This document shows, piece after piece, positions 1 to 11,488 of a DNA stretch of 64,000 bases (positions are counted from its first letter, which is position 1; each line of letters begins with the position of its first letter). A program made the position numbers and the translations under genes. This DNA comes from Cyanobacterium stanieri LEGE 03274. GTDB taxonomy: Bacteria; Cyanobacteriota; Cyanobacteriia; Cyanobacteriales; Cyanobacteriaceae. Location: positions 1-64,000 of the forward strand of contig NZ_JADEWC010000013.1 of assembly GCF_015207825.1 (NCBI RefSeq). Direction: 5' to 3'. The notes under the pieces are model-generated. The model worked only from the letters and a program-made list of their open reading frames with translations, was not told the DNA's origin and ran no database searches.

Positions 1-2
1 AT

Positions 3-440
3 TCCAACGTTAATGCCCCCATTGCCAATCAAGAAACCCCCCTAGCCCCCGGGGAAAAAATTCCCATCACCAGACCTAACAGCGCCCCTCAACCCCCCAC
101 AGGATGGGAAATTACCACCACTTCAGGACCAGCAGAAATTGAACTAGCCCAACATCTAGCTTCGGTGGGTGCTACTAAATATACTGCCTACTGGTGTCCC
201 CACTGTTACGATCAAAAACAACTATTTGGGGAAGAAGCCTATAATATTGTCCCCCATGTGGAATGTACCCCCGATGGTTTAAATGGTGAACCTCAAAAAT
301 GTGAAGGGGTTGTCAGGGCTTTTCCCACTTGGTTAATTGATGGACAAGTTTATGAAGGTACTCAAACCCTTGAGCGTTTAGCCCAATTAACGGGATACAC
401 GGGCAACACAGACTTTAAATATACTTTACCCGGTCGTTAA
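3..440 (+). CDS. C-terminal part of VKOR/thioredoxin-like disulfide oxidoreductase (5' end outside window)
   Basis: The reading frame is open from the first bases of the window, so the gene starts upstream; about 145 residues are visible. A thioredoxin-like active site WCPHC is followed by a second cysteine pair roughly 30 residues later (CTPDG...QKC) and a cis-proline type segment FPTWLIDG. This is the layout of the periplasm-facing thioredoxin domain that cyanobacteria fuse to vitamin K epoxide reductase (VKOR), where it passes electrons from substrate cysteines to the membrane quinone-reducing part to form disulfides. The membrane part is not in the window, so the fusion is inferred from the family. 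The stretch before the domain is rich in Pro and Thr and looks like a linker. A terminator follows the stop directly. Confidence 0.75.
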   Translation, partial: SNVNAPIANQETPLAPGEKIPITRPNSAPQPPTGWEITTTSGPAEIELAQHLASVGATKYTAYWCPHCYDQKQLFGEEAYNIVPHVECTPDGLNGEPQKCEGVVRAFPTWLIDGQVYEGTQTLERLAQLTGYTGNTDFKYTLPGR

Positions 441-448
441 TTTTGTTT

Positions 449-473
449 CCTCCCCTGTAGGGAGGTTTTTTTT
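449..473 (+). terminator. Rho-independent terminator
   Basis: Six-base-pair stem CCTCCC/GGGAGG with a five-base loop, followed by eight T residues. It lies nine bases after the VKOR-like stop codon and ends just before the convergent CapA-like gene. Confidence 0.85.
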
Positions 474-479
474 CGCCCA

Positions 480-1781
480 TCACTCTTGAGATTGTAGAAT
501 GTTAACATAAGCACCACGGGCATTAGAATGAACCCCAGCGCGCCAGGCCTCATCATCAACGGGTTGCCAAGAAAGATTACTAACTATGCTTTTGGGGTCA
601 AAATTATTATTGAAAGAAACATAAACCTTATCGGTGGTAATGGGAATCACCTGCACTTGTCGTAATGTTAGGGTTTCCTTGTCAAATAAAACTCGTCCAA
701 TGACGTTTTCAGGAACGGGCAATAATACAGGGTGAATAAAATTCCCCAGACTCTCAAAAATAACTCCTCTTTTGCCCCTAGGAGACTCTACAACCCTGAT
801 GGGTTCGAGACGGTGGGGGCCATGTCCAAAAACTATATCCCCTTCAAAATAACGGATAAAATTAACCCCTATGTCCACCAATTGTTTTTGGGTTTCCCTT
901 GTCCAACTGTGGATGGAAAGGATACGAATATCGGCTTCAGAGTCACGGAGCGATCGTAATATAGTTAGTTTATCTTTTAAACAGGCGGTGTAAGTACAAT
1001 CCCCGTAAGCAAGATAAAGACTTGCAAAGGCAATCTTAACGGATTTATCTTTGATCATCATGGTTTTAACTACCGCTCCCTTGTTTTCCCCCGCCCCATG
1101 CCATAACCAACTAGCATTTAATTCCCTGGTTAACCTTTCCATGTGCCTAGCGGTAGCATAAACCCCGTCAACCCCTTCTTCGGTGCGATCGCAATCACGG
1201 GTATGATTATTCGCCAAACCAATCAAATTAAACCCCCTCTCATAAATACCCCTCATATTCTCAGGGTGAGACACAAAAGCAAAGGAGCGAGGGGCCGGGG
1301 GCTCCCAAAATTGATGACAAGATAAGCCCAAAGTGCTTTCCCAATTGAGAAAAGATAAATCCCCCCGATAGGATTTTCCCGTACCATCAAAAGCGTCTAA
1401 TAATTGTCCAAAGTTAGCCCTTACCCTCGGAAATACGGCATCGGTTAAAGCCATGGGTTGTCTATGGCTATGGGCCATCCCTGCATCCCCCACCCCTCGA
1501 ATGTCAATAAAATCCGTTGCTTTTTCATGGTCAAGGGCGATCGCCCCTAAAGTATCATAAAAATTAGTTTGATTGGGCTTATGCTTTATTCTTCTGGCTA
1601 TTACAGGGTTTTTTGGCTCAGGAAGGGGCATAAAAGTTTCTTCCATAGCATCAGTTACAACTTCATCATCTATGGCCATAGTCTGAGAAATCTCCCCCAC
1701 AACATAATCGTTATTGTTATTGCCATCACAACCAACCATGGAAAAAGCCATAAACAATCCTAGTAAAACCCTATTAACCAT
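480..1781 (-). CDS. CapA/PgsA-family metallophosphatase-like lipoprotein
   Basis: Predicted 433-residue lipoprotein of the CapA (poly-gamma-glutamate capsule biosynthesis, calcineurin-like) family. An upstream ATG would add 24 residues, but the start chosen here opens directly on a lipoprotein signal (MVNRVLLGLFMAFSMVGC), with Cys18 as the lipid anchor, followed by an Asn/Asp-rich linker. Family motifs appear in order: GDAGMAH, a NWE segment, LANNHTRD, IHSW, GHGPHRLEP and SLGNF. These match the metal-binding pattern of CapA proteins with small deviations (NWE for NLE, HSW for HWG). The substrate in cyanobacteria is unknown; no capB/capC partners are nearby, so a role in polyglutamate synthesis should not be assumed. 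Confidence 0.75.
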   Translation of the reverse strand: MVNRVLLGLFMAFSMVGCDGNNNNDYVVGEISQTMAIDDEVVTDAMEETFMPLPEPKNPVIARRIKHKPNQTNFYDTLGAIALDHEKATDFIDIRGVGDAGMAHSHRQPMALTDAVFPRVRANFGQLLDAFDGTGKSYRGDLSFLNWESTLGLSCHQFWEPPAPRSFAFVSHPENMRGIYERGFNLIGLANNHTRDCDRTEEGVDGVYATARHMERLTRELNASWLWHGAGENKGAVVKTMMIKDKSVKIAFASLYLAYGDCTYTACLKDKLTILRSLRDSEADIRILSIHSWTRETQKQLVDIGVNFIRYFEGDIVFGHGPHRLEPIRVVESPRGKRGVIFESLGNFIHPVLLPVPENVIGRVLFDKETLTLRQVQVIPITTDKVYVSFNNNFDPKSIVSNLSWQPVDDEAWRAGVHSNARGAYVNILQSQE

Positions 1782-1972
1782 AACTTTGTTAATAAATAAA
1801 AAATCTTTACAGCAAAAATTAAAAAACCCGCAATACTCGAAAAACTCTGACAAAGCGTCATTACACCTCGAATTTTAGCCCTAACCTGAAAATTTATCAG
1901 CCCTTTTTTCAGGAAATATGAACAAAATGTTAAAAAAATATTACGAAATGTCAAGAAATGCTACTAAAATAG

Positions 1973-3424
<1,452 letters not shown>

Positions 3425-3593
3425 TCACAATGATTTATTTCTCAAGGGGTTTAACGGTTGTTGAGGTTCAGGAATTTTGTTAGACTCTATGGGAAATAAA
3501 TAGTTAAAACTTGCCAGATAGTGAGACAATACTAGAAAATTGTCATTATTTTTATTTTTAAACTTAATCTAGTAATTATTTCAGCAGGGATGA

Positions 3594-4523
3594 ATGCTGC
3601 AACTGCCTAAAAAATTAAAACCAAAACACCCCCTAGCTTCCGTCGAGGAGTCCTATGAATATTGTCGTCAAGTAACGGCTAAGTATTCCAAGACCTTTTA
3701 TCTTGGTACTTTGTTGATGCCCAAACAAAAAAGAAAGGCAATCTGGGCTATCTATGTCTGGTGTCGTCGTACTGATGAATTAGTGGATGGCCCTCAGGCT
3801 AAATTTACCACCCCTGAAACCCTTGATTTGTGGGAAACTCAATTGGAGTCGGTATTTGATGGTCAACCCATTGATGATCCTGATGTGGCTCTGGTAGATA
3901 CCCTTAGCCATTTTCCTATGGATATTCAACCCTTTAGGGATATGATAGCTGGTCAGAGAATGGATTTGTATCGTAACCGCTATGATACTTTTGAGGAGTT
4001 AGATTTATATTGTTATCGTGTGGCAGGTACGGTGGGCTTGATGTCTTCGGCGGTGTTGGGGGTTGACGATCGCAATGTCAGCGTCCCTTGGAATCGTCAA
4101 TCTATCATTGTACCTGAACAAGAGGCGATCGCCCTTGGTATTGCCAATCAACTCACCAACATTTTAAGGGATGTGGGAGAGGATATTGATCGTAATCGTA
4201 TTTACTTACCCCTAGAGGATTTAGCCAAATTTGACTACACTGAGGAAGATTTATTTAACAAAGTAATTGATGATCGTTGGCGTAATTTAATGAGGTTTGA
4301 GATCAAACGAGCCAGAAAGTATTATGTGGATGCAGAGAGGGGTATCAGGGCTTTAAACCCCGATGGTCGTTGGCCTGTGTGGACTGCTTTAATGTTGTAT
4401 CAAGGTATTCTCGATGTCATTGAAAAAAATGATTACGATGTTTTTAACCGTCGTGCTTTTGTACCAACTCCCAACAAAATGCTTTATCTTCCTGTGGCAT
4501 GGTTGAGGGCTCAAGCTCTTTAA
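3594..4523 (+). CDS. crtB: Phytoene synthase
   Basis: 309-residue squalene/phytoene synthase family enzyme that condenses two geranylgeranyl diphosphates into 15-cis-phytoene, the first committed carotenoid step. Both Mg-diphosphate binding aspartate motifs are visible: DELVD at residues 61-65 and DVGED at 193-197, the latter in the NILRDVGEDIDR context. The ATG at 3594 is preceded four bases earlier by another ATG in a different frame that stops at once; the in-frame one gives the normal family N-terminus. It acts directly before the crtP product encoded upstream. A dispersed repeat begins a few bases after the stop. Confidence 0.95.
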   Translation: MLQLPKKLKPKHPLASVEESYEYCRQVTAKYSKTFYLGTLLMPKQKRKAIWAIYVWCRRTDELVDGPQAKFTTPETLDLWETQLESVFDGQPIDDPDVALVDTLSHFPMDIQPFRDMIAGQRMDLYRNRYDTFEELDLYCYRVAGTVGLMSSAVLGVDDRNVSVPWNRQSIIVPEQEAIALGIANQLTNILRDVGEDIDRNRIYLPLEDLAKFDYTEEDLFNKVIDDRWRNLMRFEIKRARKYYVDAERGIRALNPDGRWPVWTALMLYQGILDVIEKNDYDVFNRRAFVPTPNKMLYLPVAWLRAQAL

Positions 4524-4552
4524 AATAACCTGAGTTCGGAATTAGTGATAAA

Positions 4553-4821
4553 TAACCTCAGTTCGGGATAAGAGTTGTGTTATGTGGTAGGGGACGTACC
4601 ATGGTACGTCCGTACAGGCTTTTGGTTGCAGGTTGCAGGTGGTAGGTAGGCCATAGTTGGTTAATTATTCATTGTCCATGGTGAATTCTTCACAGCTTTA
4701 AAAAGCTAAAAATGTTATTCCTAACTTTAGTTAACATATAGTTTTTGTCAACTTCTTAACCTGATACCCGATACCTGACACCTTTTTTACAAGACTACAA
4801 ATTTTATCCTAAACTCAGGTT
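4553..4821. repeat. Dispersed repeat with AACCT-type inverted ends (family 4), filling the crtB-kinase gap
   Basis: The gap 4524-4868 has no gene. Its left side carries two near copies of AACCTNAGTTCGGGAT (4527 and 4553) and its right side ends with the inverse, ending AACTCAGGTT at 4821. The right 40 bases, including ACAAGACTA and AAATTTTATC, recur at 27864-27900. The middle has low-complexity words (CCATTGTCCATGG, GCAGGTTGCAGGT), and 4826-4866 is a tandem of CCCATTGC-like units. This looks like a non-autonomous mobile element or its decayed form; no target duplication is evident. Confidence 0.5.
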
Positions 4822-4868
4822 AATGATTACCCATTGCCCATTGCCTATTACCCATTGCCCATTACCTC

Positions 4869-7800
4869 CTAATTTTTGACTAAAATCTGTTTTAAACTTT
4901 CTAAATCAATGGGTTTAGAGATATAACCATTCATTCCTGCATCAAGACATAAAGTGCGATCGCCCTCCATAGCCCCTGCTGTCATGGCAATAATATGGGG
5001 TTGTTGAGATGAAGGATAATTATTTCTAATCCAACGGGTAGCTTCTAAACCGTCCATTTCGGGCATTTGTATATCCATCAAAATAACATCATAATGCTGA
5101 CGTTTTAGGGCTTCAATAACTTCTAAACCATTGGATACCACATCGGCTAGATGGCCTATTTTTTTGAGACTAAGTAGGGCTACTTTTTGATTGACGTTAT
5201 TATCTTCGGCTAAAAGAATTTTGAGGGTTTTTTTATGGGTGGATGATTTAGGTTGATGAATTAATGTATTATTTTTTATGGGTTGTTTTTCTTCCATAGT
5301 AGTAACTTTGACGGTGAAATAAAAGGTTGCCCCCATGCCGATGTCACTGTTTACCCAGATTTTTCCGCCCATCTTTTCGGTTAATAATTTACTGATAACT
5401 AGGCCTAATCCTGTTCCTCCATATTTACGGTTAATGGAAGAATCTATTTGAGTGAAAGATTTAAATAGTCGATTTTGTCTTTGTTTAGGAATACCGATAC
5501 CAGTATCCTTAATGGCAAATTTAATCTGATATGGCTGATTTTTATTATTGGTTTGATAATCATCAATTTTAAAACCTGTCACCGTGAGGGTGACTTTTCC
5601 TTTTTCTGTAAATTTGAGGGCATTTCCCAAAAGATTAACTAAAATTTGACGGATGCGGGTTACATCACCGATAAATATTTGGGGAAGCTCGGAAGAATAA
5701 TAATAGCTAAATTGTAAGTTTTTCTTTTTAGCTTGAAATTGTAATAAATCAAAGATACTTTCAATACATTTGACTAAGTTAAAGGTTTGTTTTTCTAACT
5801 CTAGGTTTCCTGATTCAATTTTGGAAAAGTCGAGAATATCGTTAATGATGGTTAATAAACTTTCTCCACTACTACGGATAATTTCAACAAATTCTTTTTG
5901 TTGGGGGGTTAATTTAGTGTCTAATAATAAGCCTGTCATGCCGATTACTCCATTCATGGGAGTACGAATTTCATGGCTCATCATGGCTAAAAATGCACTT
6001 TTTGATTTGGTGGCTTTTTCGGCGGTTTCTTTGGCTTTGATTAACTCCTGTTGGGTTTTAATGCGATCGCTTATATCACAAATATAACCATGCCAGATAA
6101 TGCTTCCATCGGCTTGTGTGGTGGGGGTAGAATGTCCCGAAACCCAAATTATGCTTCCATCTTGACGACAGATACGGTATTCACAATAACATAACCTTAG
6201 ATCTTGAGTTGATTCTTGGAGTAATTGGCGAACCTTTTCCATATCTTCGGGATGAATAATGTTAAATACGGGGGTAGCATCGTCTTTTACTTCTTCTGGG
6301 GTGAGTTGAAATATTTGTTTGATACCGTCACTGGCGTAGGGAAAATGGGAACTACCGTCGGGGCGAAGACGATATTGAAAAATCATGCCAGGGATGTGTA
6401 GGGCTAGTTGTTGTAATGTGTGTTTAAATTCAATTAAGGCGAGTTCGGTTTGGCGGCGATCGCTTATATCCGTTATCATGGCTAAACTACCAAGATATTC
6501 ACCCTTTTCGTTAATATTGGGAGTAGTAGAAACGATCGCCCATAAATCAGAACCATCTTTACGGGTAAAACGAAAATCATGTTGCTCTTTAATTCCCTGC
6601 ACCAGTCTTTTGAGATATTTTTTAGCTAAATTTTTAGCCTCTTGATCCATAAAATAAAATAAAGGTTTACCCAACATTTCTTCTGCGCTATAACCTAACA
6701 TCTCTCCCATTTGAGCGTTAACAAAGTTAGTGTTACCATTTTTGTCAATCATCCAAATTCCTTCGGTGGTGGTTTCAACGATACGACGATATTTTTCTTC
6801 ACTGTTTTTTAGGGCAGTAATATCAAGGATTGTGCCAAAATACCCCGTTACCTTTCCTTCTTCATTTTTGATGGTTACTCCATTCCCAGATACCCAACAA
6901 ACTTTGTGATTTTTTTGATTAATAAAACGGTAGGTGGAAACAAAAGGAATATTATTAATAATAGAATTATGCCACTCCTCAAAAACTCGCTCTTTATCCT
7001 CTGGGTGTAGTGCCTTTGCCCAACCAACCTCCATAGCTTCGTTATATGTCATACCAGTCATCTTTAACCATTGAGGATTAACATAATGACATAATCCCTG
7101 TTCATCGGTTTGAAAAATACCCACGGGGGCATTATTGACTAAAATTCGGAATTTTTTTTCACTTTCTTTGAGGGCCACTTCAATAATTTTGCGATAATCA
7201 ATGTCGCTATGGGTGCCGATAAATCTGCTGGGGCGGCCATGGGAATCCCTTTCGATTACTTGGCCTCGATCTAATATCCACTTATATTGCCCATTTTTAC
7301 ACTTTAATCGATGTTCATTTTGATAAATGGGGGTTTCTCCCTTCAAATACCTTTCAATGTCTCGGTAACAGGATTTGAGGTCGTCAGGATGCACCCTGTC
7401 ACTCCATTCCTGGAGGCGATCGCTTATTTCCCAATCTTCATATCCTAACATTCGTTTCCACTGCCTAGAAAAATGCACCTCATCGGTTTGAGGATTCCAA
7501 TCCCAAGTGCCATCCCCCGAACCTTCCACGGCTAATTGCCACCTAGCTTCACTTTCAATTAAAGCCAGTTCATTTTTTTTGCGTTCGGTAATGTCAATAA
7601 TCATGGCTAAAAATACATCTTGATTTTCCTCCCTAATTAGTTGTAAATGAACTTCTACGGGATACTGACTCTTATCAGCCCTTTGGTGGATAGTTTGATA
7701 AATTAATAATTCTTTTTCTTGTGTGCGTAGGGGTTCAATTTTTGTCTGAAATTGTTTTTCGTTAAATTCTGGTTTAATATCAACGGCAATCATTTTGCTT

Positions 7801-8390
7801 AAGATTTGCCATGGAAAACCTAAGTTATCGATCGCCCTTTTATTGGCGTATAAAATTTGTAAGGTATCAGGGGAAAAAACTAAGATTTCATTGAGACTTG
7901 ATTCTAAAAAATAAGCTAAACGATGGTTTTGTTGCTCAATTTTTTTATGATTTTCACAAGAAGAGTTGACGGATATATTTATCTCTTTTAGTAAACTTTG
8001 GGGGGTAATGATACCAATTCCTTTACCCTGACTATCTACAATGGTTAAAACATCAATACTTTGTTGAGAAAATAAATTAATTAAATCATTGATATTGTTT
8101 AATTCATCTTGGCTATGGGTGAAGAATTTTTTTCTCATTACCCGCACAACGGTAAGGGATTCTAAGGGCAATTTATCCCCTAACCATGACACAATATCCC
8201 TTGGGGTAACTAATCCAACCAAACGGAAATTATCTTCCACAAAGGCATATGTTAGTGGTTGAGATGGGGCATCATCAAGCATTTTTTTTCCCTGATTCAT
8301 CTGTTCAATGACTTTCAGAATCGGTGTTTGAGGATTTACAGTGACAAAGTTATGTTCAATGTATGGTGGTAAAGCCGATGACGAATTCAT
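4869..8390 (-). CDS. CBS/multi-PAS hybrid histidine kinase with receiver domain
   Basis: 1173-residue cytosolic hybrid kinase with no clear membrane segment. Order: a CBS-domain pair (about residues 10-140), then five PAS/PAC modules (about 155-275, 280-405, 410-530, 535-650 and 655-785; several begin with ESEARW or SEEKYRRIVE-like joints), a HisKA dimerisation helix with phospho-acceptor His806 in SHEIRTPMNG, a HATPase domain with DTGIGIP and GGTGLGL boxes, and a C-terminal receiver with acidic pair ED at 1062-1063, Asp1106 in LMDIQMPEMDG and the KP lysine. It probably integrates an adenylate-type ligand through CBS and redox, light or small ligands through PAS, then feeds a phosphorelay. 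No HPt or separate response regulator is adjacent, so the output is unknown. Confidence 0.9.
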   Translation of the reverse strand: MNSSSALPPYIEHNFVTVNPQTPILKVIEQMNQGKKMLDDAPSQPLTYAFVEDNFRLVGLVTPRDIVSWLGDKLPLESLTVVRVMRKKFFTHSQDELNNINDLINLFSQQSIDVLTIVDSQGKGIGIITPQSLLKEINISVNSSCENHKKIEQQNHRLAYFLESSLNEILVFSPDTLQILYANKRAIDNLGFPWQILSKMIAVDIKPEFNEKQFQTKIEPLRTQEKELLIYQTIHQRADKSQYPVEVHLQLIREENQDVFLAMIIDITERKKNELALIESEARWQLAVEGSGDGTWDWNPQTDEVHFSRQWKRMLGYEDWEISDRLQEWSDRVHPDDLKSCYRDIERYLKGETPIYQNEHRLKCKNGQYKWILDRGQVIERDSHGRPSRFIGTHSDIDYRKIIEVALKESEKKFRILVNNAPVGIFQTDEQGLCHYVNPQWLKMTGMTYNEAMEVGWAKALHPEDKERVFEEWHNSIINNIPFVSTYRFINQKNHKVCWVSGNGVTIKNEEGKVTGYFGTILDITALKNSEEKYRRIVETTTEGIWMIDKNGNTNFVNAQMGEMLGYSAEEMLGKPLFYFMDQEAKNLAKKYLKRLVQGIKEQHDFRFTRKDGSDLWAIVSTTPNINEKGEYLGSLAMITDISDRRQTELALIEFKHTLQQLALHIPGMIFQYRLRPDGSSHFPYASDGIKQIFQLTPEEVKDDATPVFNIIHPEDMEKVRQLLQESTQDLRLCYCEYRICRQDGSIIWVSGHSTPTTQADGSIIWHGYICDISDRIKTQQELIKAKETAEKATKSKSAFLAMMSHEIRTPMNGVIGMTGLLLDTKLTPQQKEFVEIIRSSGESLLTIINDILDFSKIESGNLELEKQTFNLVKCIESIFDLLQFQAKKKNLQFSYYYSSELPQIFIGDVTRIRQILVNLLGNALKFTEKGKVTLTVTGFKIDDYQTNNKNQPYQIKFAIKDTGIGIPKQRQNRLFKSFTQIDSSINRKYGGTGLGLVISKLLTEKMGGKIWVNSDIGMGATFYFTVKVTTMEEKQPIKNNTLIHQPKSSTHKKTLKILLAEDNNVNQKVALLSLKKIGHLADVVSNGLEVIEALKRQHYDVILMDIQMPEMDGLEATRWIRNNYPSSQQPHIIAMTAGAMEGDRTLCLDAGMNGYISKPIDLESLKQILVKN

Positions 8391-8464
8391 AGTTTATCTA
8401 TTGCTGATGTGCTTTTCCCTTAACTCTTTAATTATAGTTACAAAGATAGTTGATCAATTCGATC

Positions 8465-8486
8465 AAAAAAGCCCCCGTAGGGGCTT
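8465..8486 (-). terminator. Rho-independent terminator of hpf
   Basis: Read on the minus strand: a seven-base-pair stem AAGCCCC/GGGGCTT with a four-base loop, running into a T tract (six A on the plus strand at 8465-8470). It lies about 30 bases beyond the hpf stop codon. Confidence 0.85.
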
Positions 8487-8514
8487 CAAAGTTAAAGCTA
8501 ATTAGACTTGTAGT

Positions 8515-9093
8515 TTATTTACTGGCTCGGGGTTGAATGACTCCAAAACCGCCATGGTTTCTGATGTAGATAACGTTAATCTCATTGGTTTCTTTATTGC
8601 GGAACATATAGAAGTCATGATCTACTAATTGTAGTTGTTCTTTGGCTTCATCAATGGTCATGGATTCCATGGCAAAGTATTTCATTCTTACCACTTCTTC
8701 GGGTAGTTCGGCGTGGCGATCGCCTATTAAACTATCTTCCACGGGTTTATCTTCGATGGCTTCTACGGTTTTTTCGACGGGATGAATTTTCTTGTCGAGA
8801 TTTCTTTCTTTATATTTGCGTAATTGACGAGTAATTTTATCGGAAACTAAATCAATACTGGCGTACAAACTTTCACTATTTTCCTGCGCCCTAATTACTG
8901 TTCCGTTAGCATAAACTGTTACTTCTGCTTTATGTTTATTACTGATACGAGCATTACGGGCAACGGATAGATGAACATCCACTTTACTAGCTAAATTTTG
9001 GAAATGCTTAACTGCTTTTTCTAGTTTTTCCTCTACATAATTATGGATAGAATCTGTGACTTCGATATTGTTTCCTTGAATTAATAGTTTCAT
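8515..9093 (-). CDS. hpf: Long-form ribosome hibernation promoting factor (LrtA type)
   Basis: 192-residue long HPF. Residues 1-100 form the S30AE/RaiA domain that sits in the 30S decoding region; residues about 130-190 form the short C-terminal dimerisation domain ([34 protein letters not shown]) that pairs two 70S into 100S. In cyanobacteria this protein is LrtA, whose transcript accumulates in the dark and under stress and has a long leader. The start is supported by GGAG about 10 bases upstream. The linker carries a HIP1 site. It is monocistronic, with its own terminator and a long AT-rich upstream region. Confidence 0.93.
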   Translation of the reverse strand: MKLLIQGNNIEVTDSIHNYVEEKLEKAVKHFQNLASKVDVHLSVARNARISNKHKAEVTVYANGTVIRAQENSESLYASIDLVSDKITRQLRKYKERNLDKKIHPVEKTVEAIEDKPVEDSLIGDRHAELPEEVVRMKYFAMESMTIDEAKEQLQLVDHDFYMFRNKETNEINVIYIRNHGGFGVIQPRASK

Positions 9094-9578
9094 AATTTAT
9101 ACTCCATTTTACTCGCAATATTTTAATATCTCAACTTATTATCTTGTTGGATATTTTTTGTTTTTTCTCTTGGTAATGATTAAGAGAATTTAGCCAGTTT
9201 GCTTTCCATTTTACTTGATATTGATTATTTTAGCCATAAACCACATATATTAGAATTTTTCTTTTTTTATTTCTTTTAAAGAAAAAACGCCTGTTTTAAG
9301 GTTAAAATAAATTTTGAATCCTTTTAGTTAATTTATTCTCCTTTTCTTTTCCTTATACTAATACCATAACACTTTTGTGATCTAAAAAACACTCTTTTTT
9401 AACTTATTTTTAGGTTTAGTCTTTTTCTGTAACCTTTAGTTACAAAGTCGGTAAATTGTAACAAATTGTCTCTATTTTAGAATTTGTACAAAAGGTGCTT
9501 AGGGTGTTAAAAGAATTGAAAAAAAAAGGATTACCTGATATTTTTAAGAAATATTATTAATATTTATTTACATTAATT
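9094..9578. other. AT-rich intergenic region between divergent hpf and amidase genes
   Basis: 485 bp with no credible gene. It must hold the promoter and probably a long leader for hpf on the minus strand and the promoter of the amidase on the plus strand. One clear inverted repeat, TGTAAC-CTTTA-GTTACA, lies at 9428-9444, with a further TTGTAACAA at about 9477; these could be operator half-sites, but the spacing does not fit the NtcA consensus. Otherwise only A/T runs are visible. Confidence 0.5.
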
Positions 9579-11372
9579 ATGATTAAAAGTAATAAATTAT
9601 TTAGTTTTTTAGGGCTAATGGTTTTAGGTATAACAATTCCTAATTATGTTGACAATATAATAAAACCCGTTCAGGCTCAAAGCCAACCCCTAAAAATTGT
9701 TTATCCGCCCCATAACCATCAAACCGTTGCCAGGTCAATATTTTTCATTGGCTCAGCGCCCCAGGGTGCTACAGTGTCGGTAAATGGAGAAAACATAGAC
9801 ACATCAACCCAAGGATTTTTTGCCCCAAGTTTCCCATTACAAATGGGGGAAAACACCTTTATTATTCGTTCTCAAAATCAAGAAATCAGAAAGGTAATTA
9901 CCAGAAATGCCGATCAACCCAGTGAGGAGGATTTGAACAGTTTAGCCCCTAATTTAGTTTACCCTAGGGTTGACATTGCCCGATTAGCCGATGAATTGGT
10001 GTGCTTCGAGGCGATCGCCCCTAAAGATGCTCAAATATCGGTAAAACTAAGCCAAAATACCGTAAAACTAGAGCCTAACCCCAGTATTGTTAACCTTCCT
10101 CCCAATTCAGCAGTTTTAAACGCTAATAATAAACCAGAAACCATCATCAATAAATCATGGACAACCATGAAAGGATGTCAAACCCTCCAGGATAATAACC
10201 CAATCGAAAAACCCGTCTTTGTGATGGAATATCAAGGGCAAACCATTAGCCAAAATCAGGTGGGGCAAATTGAAACCCTTTCCCCCCAAAACTTGCCAGT
10301 AATAGAAGTTACCGCCTCCCAAGGGGTTGCTAGAAGCGGGCCTAGTACCAATCATTCTCGCCTTACACCCTTACCCCAAGGCACTCAAGCTCAAGTAACA
10401 GGTAAAGAAGGAGAATGGTTACGCCTTGATTATGGAGCATGGATTAGGGAAAATGAAACCCGCCTCTTATCCATTCAAGCCCCCCCCATCAGTAACATCC
10501 GCAGTGTTAATTCTCGTTTCGGTGATGATGCCACACAAATTATTTTCCCCTTAGAAAATCCCGTACCCATCACCATCAAACAAGCCGATGATACCTTTAC
10601 CCTTTCTCTCCATAACACCATTGCCCAAACCGATACTATTCGCTTAGATGATAATCCCTTAATTCGTCGTCTCGACTGGTATCAAGTAAAACCTACCCAG
10701 ATTGATTATGTATTTAGGCTTAAATCATCCACTCAGTGGGGTTATGATGTCCGTTATGAGGGTAATAATTTAATTTTAACCCTTAACCATGGTCCTAGGG
10801 TTTTATCGGTGGATAATTTACAGGGTGTTACCATTTTACTCGATCCTGGTCATGGGGGTGATGAATTGGGCGCAGTGGGGCCCAATGGTTATCCGGAAAA
10901 GGATATTAATCTTGTGATTTCTAAGTTAGTCGCTAAAAGGTTAAGGGAAAAGGGGGCGGAGGTGATTTTAACCAGGGAGGATGATAGGTTTGTTTCTCTG
11001 GGCGATCGTATGGCGATGATTGATAGAATAAAGCCTACCCTTGCCCTATCTATCCATTACAATGCTTTACCCGATGGGGGAGATGCGATTAATACAAAAG
11101 GCATCGGAATGTTTTGGTATCATCCCCAAGCCCATGATTTAGCGATTTTTTTGCAGGATTATTTAACTACTAATTTAAATCGTCCGTCTTATGGGGTTTT
11201 TTGGAATAATCTGGCGCTTACTCGCCCCCATACAGCCCCTAGTTTGTTGTTAGAGTTAGGTTTTATGATTAATCCCGAAGAATTTGAGTGGATTATTAAC
11301 CCCCAAGCCCAAGAAAAATTGGCTGGTGGGGTTGCTGATGGGGTTGCCCAATGGTTATCAAAAACTAGGTAG
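9579..11372 (+). CDS. Secreted N-acetylmuramoyl-L-alanine amidase (AMIN-like + Amidase_3)
   Basis: 597-residue periplasmic cell-wall hydrolase. Residues 1-33 form a signal peptide ending at a VQA-Q type site. An SH3b-like segment follows at about 240-300 (VTASQGVARSGPSTNHSRL...GEWLRLDYGAWI), then an AMIN-like region at about 300-400, and the Amidase_3 catalytic domain at about 415-597. The zinc site and catalytic residues are visible: DPGHGG, the glutamate in YPEKDIN, SIHYNA and LLLELGF. It cleaves the bond between MurNAc and L-Ala, probably at the septum. Such AMIN/SH3 amidases are usual in cyanobacteria, where they work in cell separation. The exact paralogue (AmiC1/C2 type) cannot be decided here. 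Confidence 0.9.
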   Translation: MIKSNKLFSFLGLMVLGITIPNYVDNIIKPVQAQSQPLKIVYPPHNHQTVARSIFFIGSAPQGATVSVNGENIDTSTQGFFAPSFPLQMGENTFIIRSQNQEIRKVITRNADQPSEEDLNSLAPNLVYPRVDIARLADELVCFEAIAPKDAQISVKLSQNTVKLEPNPSIVNLPPNSAVLNANNKPETIINKSWTTMKGCQTLQDNNPIEKPVFVMEYQGQTISQNQVGQIETLSPQNLPVIEVTASQGVARSGPSTNHSRLTPLPQGTQAQVTGKEGEWLRLDYGAWIRENETRLLSIQAPPISNIRSVNSRFGDDATQIIFPLENPVPITIKQADDTFTLSLHNTIAQTDTIRLDDNPLIRRLDWYQVKPTQIDYVFRLKSSTQWGYDVRYEGNNLILTLNHGPRVLSVDNLQGVTILLDPGHGGDELGAVGPNGYPEKDINLVISKLVAKRLREKGAEVILTREDDRFVSLGDRMAMIDRIKPTLALSIHYNALPDGGDAINTKGIGMFWYHPQAHDLAIFLQDYLTTNLNRPSYGVFWNNLALTRPHTAPSLLLELGFMINPEEFEWIINPQAQEKLAGGVADGVAQWLSKTR

Positions 11373-11488
11373 GGTGCGCTGAATAAATTTCCATGGAGGG
11401 AGAGTAATTGTTTATGGTTTACTTTCAGGGGTGAATTGTTTTCTTTAAGCCTAAGATAGTATGGAGTAATAAAACTTAAAATTTATTT

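Noticed and set aside
9428-9444. NtcA site upstream of hpf
   Set aside because: The inverted repeat gives GTA-N9-TAC, one base too long for the NtcA consensus.
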